From contig CAYZTQ010000001.1 of the NCBI GenBank assembly GCA_964481445.1, forward strand, positions 1 through 64,000: a DNA stretch of 64,000 bases, read 5' to 3'. Shown here piece after piece: positions 43,557 to 52,259 of the stretch (positions are counted from its first letter, which is position 1; every line of letters starts with the position of its first letter). Under the pieces are notes generated by a model, which made no database searches, had not been told where the DNA came from, and saw only the letters and a list, made by a program, of their open reading frames with translations. The position numbers and the translations under genes are program-made. This DNA is from UBA1038 sp964481445 (GTDB taxonomy: Bacteria > Bacillota > Clostridia > Christensenellales > Aristaeellaceae).

Positions 43557-43992
43557 GCTGTATACGGAGATTATTACAGAATATGCCGCCGACAAGGCGC
43601 ACTGGCATCATCTGGAGCATGCCGACGTCAGCCAGCGGGGGGTCAACCCCAGCTGCGGCGATGAAATCAGTCTGGAGCTGGAGATCAAGGACGGCGTTAT
43701 CAAAAAGGTAGGGCTCATCGGCAGCGGCTGCGCCATTTCCTCTGCTTCCGCCTCGGTGCTGGCCGATATGATGGAGGGCATGGACGTGGAGGAGGCGAGG
43801 CGCCTTTCCCGCCTGTTCATCGACATGGTGCGCGGCGAAGCGCAGTCGGAGCAGGAATTGGAGGAGCTGGAGGACGCGCTCGCCTTCCGGGGCATCTCCA
43901 AAATGCCGGCGCGCACCAAGTGCGCGGTGCTGGCCTGGCATACGCTGGAAGAAGCCGTCAGGCAATGGCAGGCGAAAAGAGCAAAGGATTGA
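43543..43992 (+). CDS. sufU: zinc-dependent sulfurtransferase SufU
   Basis: 149 residues. SufU accepts sulfur from SufS and passes it to SufB. Zinc ligands C38 and D40 (NPSCGDEI), C63 (GSGCAIS) and C127 (RTKCAVLAW) are all present, together with the insertion that distinguishes SufU from IscU. Last gene of the suf operon; the terminator follows at 44041. Confidence 0.95.
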   Translation: MELNELYTEIITEYAADKAHWHHLEHADVSQRGVNPSCGDEISLELEIKDGVIKKVGLIGSGCAISSASASVLADMMEGMDVEEARRLSRLFIDMVRGEAQSEQELEELEDALAFRGISKMPARTKCAVLAWHTLEEAVRQWQAKRAKD

Positions 43993-44027
43993 TTATTTTT
44001 TATCAGCAGATTTTGCTTATACTTAAA

Positions 44028-44043
44028 GTTTACAATTGTAAAC
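44028..44043. promoter_or_regulatory. 16-bp perfect palindrome upstream of the binding-protein operon
   Basis: GTTTACAATTGTAAAC is fully self-complementary. The same AATTGTAAAC core recurs at 48975-48987 and, inverted, at 49017-49028 before the permease genes of the same cluster, so it is a candidate binding site for a shared regulator. Confidence 0.5.
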
Positions 44044-44063
44044 GGCCCAGAGAGGCCGTTTTT
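44041..44063 (+). terminator. terminator of the suf operon
   Basis: AACGGCC (44041-44047) pairs with GGCCGTT (44054-44060), followed by a run of five T. It overlaps the end of the palindrome at 44028. Confidence 0.8.
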
Positions 44064-44129
44064 GATTATAATCGTGTTATGATGTTTATGTGACAAAATA
44101 CTCTTTATCCCATCCGGAAAGGAGAAGCC

Positions 44130-46476
44130 ATGAAAAAACTGACAGCTTTGATACTGATTGTCATGCTGCTTGCAGGCGGCGCGCTCTCTGAAAGCGCGCA
44201 GAGCGCTCTGCAGACGGATCTTACCCTCGGGGAGGATTTTTGGGTGAGTTCTTCCGCTTTCCTGGCGGACCGGATGTACCTGACCTCGGGCGGCAGCTTC
44301 TATGTCTATACCCCGGGCACGCAGGAGCCTGAAAAGCTGAAGGTTGTCGACGCGCGCGGCATGGGAAAGCCGGAGGGTCAGTCTGAAGAGGCCGTATATT
44401 ATCAGCTGCGTCTGTTCCGCGACGGAGACAGCCTGTACGCCGTGGATCTGAGCGACAGCCAGATGATCTATCCGCTGGCGCTGGAGGGGCAAGACACTGA
44501 CCATTCAGTCCGGCGTCAGCATCAATACCGAGCCCCTGCGCAACATGGAGTACGGGGACGAGGGCTATATGGACGAGCCTCTTTCCATGCTTGCCCAGAA
44601 TGGCAGGCTGTATGTCATTGCAAGGTTCTGGGGAAATGGCGGCGAGGATGAGCTGAAGCTGTTCAGCTTTGATATAGCGAAGGGCGGCGAGTGCAAAGAA
44701 CATGCCGCGCCGAATGTCTGGAGCCTGGCCCCTTACCGGGAGGGAAAGCTGCTGGCCGCTGTGATGAACCCGCGGGACAGCTATGACCAGAAAGCAATGG
44801 CCAACCGGAATTTCAGGCTGTGCGCCTTGAACCCCGCGGACGACAGCCTGACCGAGCTGTGGGATTCGGGCGTGCCCTTTGACTATAACAGCATTTCGCT
44901 TGCCTACGACGCGGAAAACGCGCTGGCCTATGTGGAGGGAAAGACCGAAATCTATCGTGTTGCCGAGGGGCAGCAAGCGGAAATCTGTGCCTACCTGCCG
45001 CCCAGCCAGTTCGACCAAAGCCTTGGGGGCGGCCTGTTTCCGCTGAAGGACGGCCGGATTCTTTCGATTCGCGGCAGAGACTTTACGCTGCGCGGCACCG
45101 ACCCCGCGCTGCTGCCCAAGGGCAGGCTGACCATCTACGGAAGCTACATGAACGATACGCACCAGAAGGCAATCAAGGCCATGAACGGCATCCCCGTCAG
45201 CTTTCTGGATAACACCTGGTTTTCTTCCGCGCAGCAGCTGGGGCAGGCGCTGGTTTCCGGCGAGGACAGCTTTGATATCTATATGCTTAACGTGAATTTT
45301 ATGGACCTGAAAAACCTGATGAAAAAGGGCTACGCGCAGGATCTGAGCGCCAGCGAGAGCCTGAAAAAATATGTCAGCAGCCTCTACCCCATGATGCAGC
45401 AGGCCGGCAGCCTGGACGGCAAGCTGTACATGGTGCCCGTTGAGATGAACGTGGAAGGATTGTTCTCCTATTACAGCAAGCTGGTCGAGCAGGTCAAGGG
45501 CTTCGAGCTGCCCAAAACCTATGATGAAATGATCGACGCGATTCAAAACTGGAACGACAACCTGGGGGAGGAGTACCCCGACTTTACCATCATGCAGCAG
45601 GACGATTTCAAATACATGATGGTCGCCATGGCGCTCGATATGCAAAAGAACCGCATGGCCATGCAGGGCAGAGACTTCAGTTACAACGACCCGCAGCTCA
45701 GGCACATGCTGGAGCGCGCCCTCTCCCTCAATACCGAGAACATCGCGCAGAAAATCGACTGGACATCGCCTGACGCGCAGAGCCAGTCGGAGGAGCTGTA
45801 CAGCAGGCCGCCTCTGCTTGAAACCTATTATTGGCTTGACCTTGAGCGGATGAACCGTGAGATGAGCAAGGGAGAGGATGAGGAAACGCTGGTCGGCTGG
45901 GGCGATGGAAGCAAGACCTACGATGTGGGCCAGAATAAGCCGCTGATGCTTTCGGCCGCGGAGGGGGAGGAGCCTGTGACACCCATCACTCTGTGGGTCA
46001 TGGCGGTCAACCCCAAGTCGAAGAACTTAGACGCCGCGATCGCCTATGTGGAACAGTATGTCAACAACATCGAGGCTGCCAAAAAGGCCATGATGAACCC
46101 CGATATGAATGAAGACATCGAAAACCCGAGGTTTTTAGAGGAAACCAAATGGCTGGATGAATATGAGGCGCAGATGAAGAAAGCCTGGGAGGAAGCCGAG
46201 GGGGCGGAGAAAACCCAGGCGGAGAAGGACTACCAGGAGGCGGTCAGGCGCAACCAAAAGGAGCGCGAACGCGCCAAATTCAGCGTGCGCGCCGAAACCA
46301 TTGCCTTCTACAGGGAAATCATCAAGAACAGCTATGTCAGGGAGTATGACCCTGCGCTTACATCCCAAGACATGTATCAGCTGCAGCAGCGCCTGATCGA
46401 GGGGCAGATGCCGCTTGACCAATTCCTCAGCGAGTCGGAAGGAAAGCTGCGGCTAATCCGTCTGGAGGGGCAATAA
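44130..46476 (+). pseudogene. two-domain extracellular binding protein, frameshifted (paralogue 1)
   Basis: Two overlapping frames (44130-44651 and 44545-46476) together make one protein of about 780 residues that is collinear with the intact next gene. The first frame has a signal peptide (MKKLTALILIVMLLAGGALS) and reads normally up to MIYPLALEG; the homology continues in the +1 frame as KTLTIQSGVSINTEPLRNME. One extra G in the GGGG run at 44486-44489 explains the break. N-terminal about 220 residues look like a beta-propeller-type domain; the rest is a family-1 solute-binding domain (RLTIYGSYMNDTHQKAIKAM) with a coiled-coil-like C-terminal region. Either a true mutation or a base-call error. 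No lipobox cysteine. Confidence 0.8.
44486..44489 (+). other. frameshift site in paralogue 1
   Basis: Run of four G in GAGGGGCAAG. Removing one G restores the frame and gives EGKTLTIQSGVSIN, which aligns with DGDALVVKDGVSIN of the intact paralogue. Confidence 0.75.
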
Positions 46477-46537
46477 GAATAGCATCACGGTACAACAGGT
46501 GGAAAGACAGGCAAAGTGACAGAAAGGGGATTGTATT

Positions 46538-48889
46538 ATGAAGAAACTGCTGAGCTATATCCTGACGCTTGCGCTGCTGCTGAGCAGCGGCGCTGCCGCC
46601 GCATCAGAGGCCGCGCCGCAAACGGACGCGGATATTTCGGTGGGTGAAAACAAGTGGCTGGGAAGCAGCGCGATGCTTGACGGCAGGCTGTACTTTGGTT
46701 CGGGTGATGAATATCTGAGCTACACGCCCGGCGAGGAGGCGGTCAGGACGCTTGAACTCAAGGATGAAAGAACGCTAAAGAAAGAGGAAGACGAAACGCC
46801 GAACCTCATGCTGGCTTCGGATGGGGAAAAGCTTTATGGCTTTGCCCTGCATCAGGCGGGCATGATCTATCCCCTCAGCGTGGATGGGGATGCGCTGGTC
46901 GTCAAGGATGGCGTCAGCATCAATACGGAGCCGCTGCGCAATATGGAGTATGGGGATGAAGGCTACATCGAAACCCCCATGCAGATTCTCTGCCAGTCAG
47001 GCAGGGCGTATTTCGTCAACCGCAATTACACCTCAAGCGGTGATGCCAAACTGAGCCTCGGCAGCTACGACCTGGAAAAGGGCGGCGAGATGACCAAATA
47101 TCAGGCGCAGTTCGTCTGGCGTCTGGCCGCCTATAAGGACGGCAAGATGCTGGCGCAGGTGCTGGATCCGGAACAAACCTGGGATGAGAAGACGCAGCAG
47201 ATAAAAAACTACGCGCTGGCGCTCTGGGATCCTGCCGCGGACACGCTGGAAGATCTGGGCGACCTGGGCGTGAAAGCGAATTTCGAAGGCACCCCCATGG
47301 TCTATGACGCGGAAAAGGATCTGCTTTATATTCAGGGCAAAAGCGAAGTCTATCAGCGCGGCGCGGACGGCGTGCTCAAAATCGGCGCCTACCTGGTGCC
47401 CAACCAGTACGGCGGCCAGAGCGCGGATAATATCTACCTGCTGGGGCAGGGGCGCATGGCGGTGGTGGGCGGCCCCAATATCTCGCTGCGGGAGCCCAAC
47501 CCCGATACCCTGCCTTCCGTGCGGCTGACCATCTACGGCAGCTACATGAACCCGGCCCATCAGAAAACCATCAGCGCGATGGGCGGCCTGCCGGTCACTT
47601 TCCTGGACGGCAAATGGTTTGAGTCCGCCCAGAAGCTGGGGCAGGCGCTGGTCTCGGGCGATGACAACATCGACATCATGGTGCTCAGCGCCAGCTTTAT
47701 GGACCTGAAAAACCTGATGAGCAAAGGCTACGCGGCCGATCTGAGCGGCAGCGCCAAACTGAAGGAATACACGGACGCGCTTTACCCGGATATGCGGGAT
47801 ATGGGCCGCTACGAGGGCAAGCTGTTCATGGCGCCGGTATCCGTCAACGGCTCGGGCCTGATGGGCTACTACCCCAAGCTGTTTGAAGAGCTGAGCGAGC
47901 TGAAGGTACCCGCTGCCTTTACCGATCTGGTCGACCTCCTGCAGCAGTGGAACGACGACATGGCGGAAGAGCATTCCGACCTGATCCCGCTGCAGAGCGA
48001 TGACTACAAATTTAACCTGATGTACAAGGCGCTGCGCATGAAGGCGGCCATCGCCGCGGCGCAGGGCAAGGAGTTCTCTTTCGCGGACCCCGAGCTGAAA
48101 GCCATGCTGGAGGCGGTCATCAACCTGAACGCCGATGATATCCTGCCCAAGGTGGATTGGGAGAAGGACCCTGAAGGCGCTGAGGAGCAGATGAATGAGA
48201 TCTACAACCGCACGCCGCTGATGACAGACTACTATTCCACCGATCTGAGGAGTCTTAACTACCAGCTGACCATGCCGGATTCGCAGACCTCCCGCAAGCG
48301 GGCCGGTGAAAACGGCGAGACCATTTCTTCCGGCCCTCTGGAGCTGCTGCGCCTGTCCACTGTCGAGGGTGGGGCGCAGGAGCCGGTGCAGCTCTACCTG
48401 AGCCTGATGTTCGTCAACCCCAAATCCAAACATCTGGATACGGCTATCGCCTATATGGAAGAGTATGTCAAAAATCTGGAGCCTGCCGAAGCGGCGATGA
48501 TGATGCCGGGGATGAACGGGGATATCGAGAACCCCGACTACGAGCAGGAAATCAAGGGCCTTGAGGAATCCTTCCAGTATTACGAGAAGACGATCAAAGA
48601 GGCGGAAGGCGCCGAGAAGACCCAAGCCGAAAAGAATTACGAAGAATTCAAGCAGTACGCGGAAAACCGCCGCGAGGAGGCCAAGTACGCTGTGCGCAAG
48701 GAGACCCTCGCCCGCTTCCGTGAAATCATGGAGAACCGCGCCATCACGACCTATGAATCGAACCTGATCTTCAATAATGAGGATATGAGCAAGCTGCTCA
48801 ACCGCCTGATGCAGGGGCAGATGCCGCTTGACCAGTTCCTTTCGGAGGCGGACGGCAAGCTGCGCCTGATGCGGCTTGAGAACCAATAA
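46538..48889 (+). CDS. two-domain extracellular binding protein (paralogue 2)
   Basis: 783 residues. A signal peptide (residues 1-24, MKKLLSYILTLALLLSSGAA) without lipobox cysteine. Residues 30-320 form an extra N-terminal domain with repeated short strand-turn units (GSSAMLDGRLYFGSGDEYLS; GLHQAGMIYPLSVDG-like stretches), plausibly a beta-propeller. From about residue 328 (RLTIYGSYMNPAHQKTISAM) a family-1 solute-binding domain follows (RYEGKLFMAPVSVNGSGLMG). The last 120 residues are charged and helical (EAEGAEKTQAEKNYEEFKQY), ending LDQFLSEADGKLRLMRLENQ, which is strikingly conserved in paralogue 1. Ligand unknown; the genomic setting is a mixed importer/exporter-like operon. Confidence 0.82.
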   Translation: MKKLLSYILTLALLLSSGAAAASEAAPQTDADISVGENKWLGSSAMLDGRLYFGSGDEYLSYTPGEEAVRTLELKDERTLKKEEDETPNLMLASDGEKLYGFALHQAGMIYPLSVDGDALVVKDGVSINTEPLRNMEYGDEGYIETPMQILCQSGRAYFVNRNYTSSGDAKLSLGSYDLEKGGEMTKYQAQFVWRLAAYKDGKMLAQVLDPEQTWDEKTQQIKNYALALWDPAADTLEDLGDLGVKANFEGTPMVYDAEKDLLYIQGKSEVYQRGADGVLKIGAYLVPNQYGGQSADNIYLLGQGRMAVVGGPNISLREPNPDTLPSVRLTIYGSYMNPAHQKTISAMGGLPVTFLDGKWFESAQKLGQALVSGDDNIDIMVLSASFMDLKNLMSKGYAADLSGSAKLKEYTDALYPDMRDMGRYEGKLFMAPVSVNGSGLMGYYPKLFEELSELKVPAAFTDLVDLLQQWNDDMAEEHSDLIPLQSDDYKFNLMYKALRMKAAIAAAQGKEFSFADPELKAMLEAVINLNADDILPKVDWEKDPEGAEEQMNEIYNRTPLMTDYYSTDLRSLNYQLTMPDSQTSRKRAGENGETISSGPLELLRLSTVEGGAQEPVQLYLSLMFVNPKSKHLDTAIAYMEEYVKNLEPAEAAMMMPGMNGDIENPDYEQEIKGLEESFQYYEKTIKEAEGAEKTQAEKNYEEFKQYAENRREEAKYAVRKETLARFREIMENRAITTYESNLIFNNEDMSKLLNRLMQGQMPLDQFLSEADGKLRLMRLENQ

Positions 48890-48909
48890 TCCATTTTTCT
48901 GAATGCGCG

Positions 48910-48940
48910 GGGCGCGGGGCTTTAAGCTTCCGCGCCCTTT
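48910..48940 (+). terminator. terminator or attenuator between binding protein and permease genes
   Basis: GGGCGCGG (48910-48917) pairs with CCGCGCCC (48930-48937), with AAGC/GCTT pairing inside, followed by TTTGCGCTTCTTT. Confidence 0.6.
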
Positions 48941-48974
48941 GCGCTTCTTTGTGCGCCGCATGAAGGCCTCTTGC

Positions 48975-49073
48975 CAATTGTAAACAAGCGCTCTTCTGCT
49001 CCCGACTTTGTGGGTTTTGTTACAATTGATGGGATCTGCTTATCTTGAAGCCCTGTTTAGAATGAAGTAGTAT
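48975..49073 (+). promoter_or_regulatory. internal promoter with paired AATTGTAAAC-type motifs
   Basis: TTGAAG (49045-49050), 17 nt, TAGTAT (49068-49073) forms a promoter 33 nt before the permease start. Upstream lie CAATTGTAAACAA (48975-48987) and its inverted counterpart TTGTTACAATTG (49017-49028), centres about 41 nt apart, or four helical turns. The same core is in the palindrome at 44028. Confidence 0.55.
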
Positions 49074-49106
49074 AGGTATGGTATTAAAAAAACGGAAGGA
49101 GCGGCG

Positions 49107-49964
49107 ATGTTTCAGAAAAAGAAGAGCCTCTGGCTCTTTCTTCTGCCGGGCCTGACAGGGCTTTTGCTGTTTTATGTGGTGCCCTTTCTGGGCGGCATTT
49201 ATTACAGCATGACGGATGGTACCATTTCCAACGAGATCGTCTGGTTTGCCAACTATAAGCGAGTGTGGGACAACGAGGTGTTCCGGCTGGGGCTTAAAAA
49301 CTCCCTTGAGCTCAGCCTGCTTTCTGCGCCCCTTATTTTTGTGTTTTCATTTATTCTGGCTGTTATGCTGCGGACGCTGAAAGAAAAGTCGGTCAGCTTC
49401 CGCAACCTGCTTCTGATGCCTTATCTGGTGCCGAGCGCCGCGCTGCTGATCGTGTGGCAGCAGATATTGTTCGATTTCGGCGGCCCGGTCAACCGTCTGG
49501 TCGCTGCCTTTGGCTTTGAGCGCGTGCTCTGGCTGGAGTCGGAGGCGCTCAGGGTGCCTGTCGTGTTTCTGTATATCTGGAAGAACCTCGGCTTTTCCAT
49601 TGTGCTCTTCTCAGCCGCCCTCTCCTCGGTGCCGGACGCGCTGTACGAGTTTGCCCGTCTGGAGGGCGCGGGCGTGGTGCAGCAGGAGCTGAAAATCACC
49701 CTGCCGATGATTTTGCCCACAGCTTTTCTGGTGTTCGTGATGGCCTGGGTCAACGCCTTCAAAATCTTCAAAGAGGTGTATTTCATCGGCGGCGCCTATC
49801 CGAGGGATTCGGTCTATACCCTGCAGCATTATATGAACAACCAGTTCGCCAAGCTGGATTATCAGAACGTGACGACGGCCGCCTACAGCTTCGCGCTGAT
49901 CGTGTTCGTGCTGTTCGGCATGCTGTATTTAAGCAGGGGGGTGCGCGGAAATGACGGCAGGTAA
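49107..49964 (+). CDS. ABC transporter permease, MalF/UgpA type
   Basis: 285 residues, six predicted membrane helices starting at LWLFLLPGLTGLLLFYVVPF. The EAA loop YEFARLEGAGVVQQELKITL (about residues 182-201) is where an ABC ATPase docks, with E in place of the common D of DGA. Such permeases import oligosaccharides or related polar molecules. It has its own promoter and a GGAAGGAGC ribosome site. The 3' end overlaps the next permease gene by 14 nt. No ATPase gene is near. Confidence 0.92.
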   Translation: MFQKKKSLWLFLLPGLTGLLLFYVVPFLGGIYYSMTDGTISNEIVWFANYKRVWDNEVFRLGLKNSLELSLLSAPLIFVFSFILAVMLRTLKEKSVSFRNLLLMPYLVPSAALLIVWQQILFDFGGPVNRLVAAFGFERVLWLESEALRVPVVFLYIWKNLGFSIVLFSAALSSVPDALYEFARLEGAGVVQQELKITLPMILPTAFLVFVMAWVNAFKIFKEVYFIGGAYPRDSVYTLQHYMNNQFAKLDYQNVTTAAYSFALIVFVLFGMLYLSRGVRGNDGR

Positions 49965-50844
49965 CCCCGCTGTGAGAAAACACCGCCGCAGGCCGCTGCG
50001 GCCCGGGCGCGCGCTCAGCTACGCGGTGCTGGTCATCGTCTGCGCGCTGCTGCTGCTCCCCATCGCGCTGACCTTTCTGTACAGTTTTTTCCCGACGGCT
50101 GAGATGAAGGCCTTTCTGGAGACGCGCAACAATTACGAGCCGGGCCATTTTATGGACATCCTGCTTTCGCCCTCCATTGTGTCGCTGGGGCAGTATTACA
50201 GCCTGATGATCGAAAAGCCCGTCTACCTGCAGCTGTTTTTCAACTCCGTCTTCTATACCCTGAGCATATTGCTGGGGCAGCTGCTGGTAATCCCCATGCT
50301 GTCCTACGCGCTGAGCCGCTTTAAGTTCCGCGGGCGCGACACGCTGTTTTTCATGGTGCTGATGCTGATGCTGCTGCCTTTTCAGGTGACGATGGCGCCC
50401 AGCGTGCTGACCATGCGGACGCTGGGGCTGATGAACACCCGCTGGGCGGTGATTCTGCCCATGATCTTCTCCCCGCTTTACATCTTCCTGATCCGCCAGT
50501 ACATGGTGGGCATTCCAACGGATATGTTTGAGGCGGCCATGATGGACGGTGCCGGTACCTGGCGCTGCTTTGCGCACATGGTGATGCCGATCTCCAAGCC
50601 CATCCTCGGCGCGGCGGCCGCCCTCAGCTTCGCGGACGGCTGGAACATGGTGGAGCAGCCGCTCATCTACCTGAGCAACGATCAGGGGGCCATGCCGCTG
50701 TCGGTCATGTTTGACAAGGTGGCTTCGGCTGAGCCCGGCGTGGCCTTCGCGGGCGCGGCGCTGTACATCCTGCCAGCGCTGCTGATCTACACCTACTTTC
50801 AGGAAGACATCCTGCTGGGCATTCAGCTGAGCGATATGAAATGA
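49951..50844 (+). CDS. ABC transporter permease, MalG/UgpE type
   Basis: 297 residues with six predicted helices, the first after a basic N-terminus (RKHRRRPLRPGRALSYAVLV). The EAA loop is FEAAMMDGAGTWRCFAHMVM (about residues 191-210). It partners the permease upstream in an importer channel. The gene overlaps the upstream permease by 14 nt and the downstream adaptor gene by 4 nt (ATGA), so importer permease and adaptor are translated from one message, which is the unusual point of this locus. Confidence 0.92.
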   Translation: MTAGNPAVRKHRRRPLRPGRALSYAVLVIVCALLLLPIALTFLYSFFPTAEMKAFLETRNNYEPGHFMDILLSPSIVSLGQYYSLMIEKPVYLQLFFNSVFYTLSILLGQLLVIPMLSYALSRFKFRGRDTLFFMVLMLMLLPFQVTMAPSVLTMRTLGLMNTRWAVILPMIFSPLYIFLIRQYMVGIPTDMFEAAMMDGAGTWRCFAHMVMPISKPILGAAAALSFADGWNMVEQPLIYLSNDQGAMPLSVMFDKVASAEPGVAFAGAALYILPALLIYTYFQEDILLGIQLSDMK

Positions 50845-52208
50845 GCCGCGCGATGAAGATGAAAAAAGTATTGATAAAAGCTCTGCTCGCGCTGGCCTGC
50901 GCGGCGCTTCTTTTGACGGCCGCTTTCGCGCTCTGGCAGGCCCTTGATACGGCGCAGGTAGAGACCGTTCTTCCCGTCCGCGGCAGGCTGCGGGATGAGA
51001 TCCCCCTGGAAGGGGAGGTCTATTTTAAGGAAAGCGACGCCTATTCCATTCCGCTGGCAGCCAAACTGAACCTGTATGTGGAGGAGGTCAGAGTGCGACC
51101 GGGCAGTAGGGTGCAGCCGGGCGACGTGCTGTTCACAGCCTCGGTGCCGGGGTATGAGGCGGAGCTTGAGAAGCTGATGAAGGCCTACAGGGAGGCGGTG
51201 GCGAAGTACTCCGAAAAATCGGCCGCCGGGCTGCATTTCGGCCAGAGCAGCCCGCATAACGATTACTACAACGCCATGATTCACGCCACGGAGAATTATT
51301 GGGAAAAGCTGTACCGCGCCAGGACCGCCGCTCTTGCCGCGGGGCAGGAGCTGCCGGCGAATATCGCCGATTGGAAGGCAGGGCTTTCTGGAACGCGGGA
51401 CAAGGCGCTGGAGGAGGCTGTTAGGGAGGCGCTGTCGGCGAAAGAAGCCATGGACGGGGCGACGGCGACACTGAAAAGCATCTATGAGGAAGGTAAGCCC
51501 GTGCCGCGCCTCGGAGACGCCTACTTTGCCTACATCAAAGAGCTGGACGGCCTCAAGGATGGCGTATACGAACAGCTGCGCGTCCTGATGGATTTTGAGC
51601 GGAAGGTCGACGCGCTGAAGATGACGAAGGCGGAGGCGGGCGGCTATGTGACCGAGCTGAATGTCAAAGAGGGCGAGGGATATGACGGCAGCAAACCGGC
51701 CTACCGCCTGAGCGCCGCGGGAGAGAAGCCGCTGATCCGCTGCGAGACGAGCCACCTGACAAAGGAATTGAGAACCGGCCTGCAGGCCGGGCTGCCCGGC
51801 GGCGGGTCGCTGAGCGTGGTTTCAACAGAGAAAACGCCGGACGGAAAGACCTGGGCGTATCTGGAACCGGATGAGGAGCTTTTGAAAACGCCCGAGGGCG
51901 TAGAGCGGCTGATGGAAAAGAAGCAGGCCCTCCGCCTTCGCTATGAGGCGGAGGAAACCGCGACCCTGCTGCCGGCGGGCGCGCTGCATCTGGATGGCGA
52001 CGGCCGGTACTTTGTCTGGACAGCGCGGAAGGCTGGCGGCCTCCTGCCCGGCCTCAGCGCCGACAGAGCTGCCCGGCAGGAGGTCACGGTGCTGGAAACC
52101 TCGCAGGATATGGCCGCCGTCCGGGAAGAGTTGACCGGCCTTCAGGTGCTGTACCGGGAGAATAAGGCGCTTCATGAGGGCAGGAGGGTACGGCTGCATG
52201 ACAACTGA
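50841..52208 (+). CDS. HlyD/MacA-like membrane adaptor protein (paralogue 1)
   Basis: 455 residues. One N-terminal membrane helix (about residues 10-30, IKALLALACAALLLTAAFAL) and an external part with the layout of periplasmic adaptor proteins: a first barrel/lipoyl half (VLPVRGRLRDEIPLEGEVYF; LYVEEVRVRPGSRVQPGDVL), a long alpha-helical hairpin (about 105-245), the second lipoyl half (AGGYVTELNVKEGEGYDGSK), and C-terminal barrel domains. Adaptors of this class normally bridge MacB- or RND-type exporters. It is a clear paralogue of the next gene. The start ATG overlaps the stop codon of the permease gene. Function here unknown. Confidence 0.78.
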   Translation: MSRAMKMKKVLIKALLALACAALLLTAAFALWQALDTAQVETVLPVRGRLRDEIPLEGEVYFKESDAYSIPLAAKLNLYVEEVRVRPGSRVQPGDVLFTASVPGYEAELEKLMKAYREAVAKYSEKSAAGLHFGQSSPHNDYYNAMIHATENYWEKLYRARTAALAAGQELPANIADWKAGLSGTRDKALEEAVREALSAKEAMDGATATLKSIYEEGKPVPRLGDAYFAYIKELDGLKDGVYEQLRVLMDFERKVDALKMTKAEAGGYVTELNVKEGEGYDGSKPAYRLSAAGEKPLIRCETSHLTKELRTGLQAGLPGGGSLSVVSTEKTPDGKTWAYLEPDEELLKTPEGVERLMEKKQALRLRYEAEETATLLPAGALHLDGDGRYFVWTARKAGGLLPGLSADRAARQEVTVLETSQDMAAVREELTGLQVLYRENKALHEGRRVRLHDN

Positions 52209-52259
52209 TATGAGAATAGACAACGGATTTTATCAAAAGAACAGGGTGGGGGACGCGAG

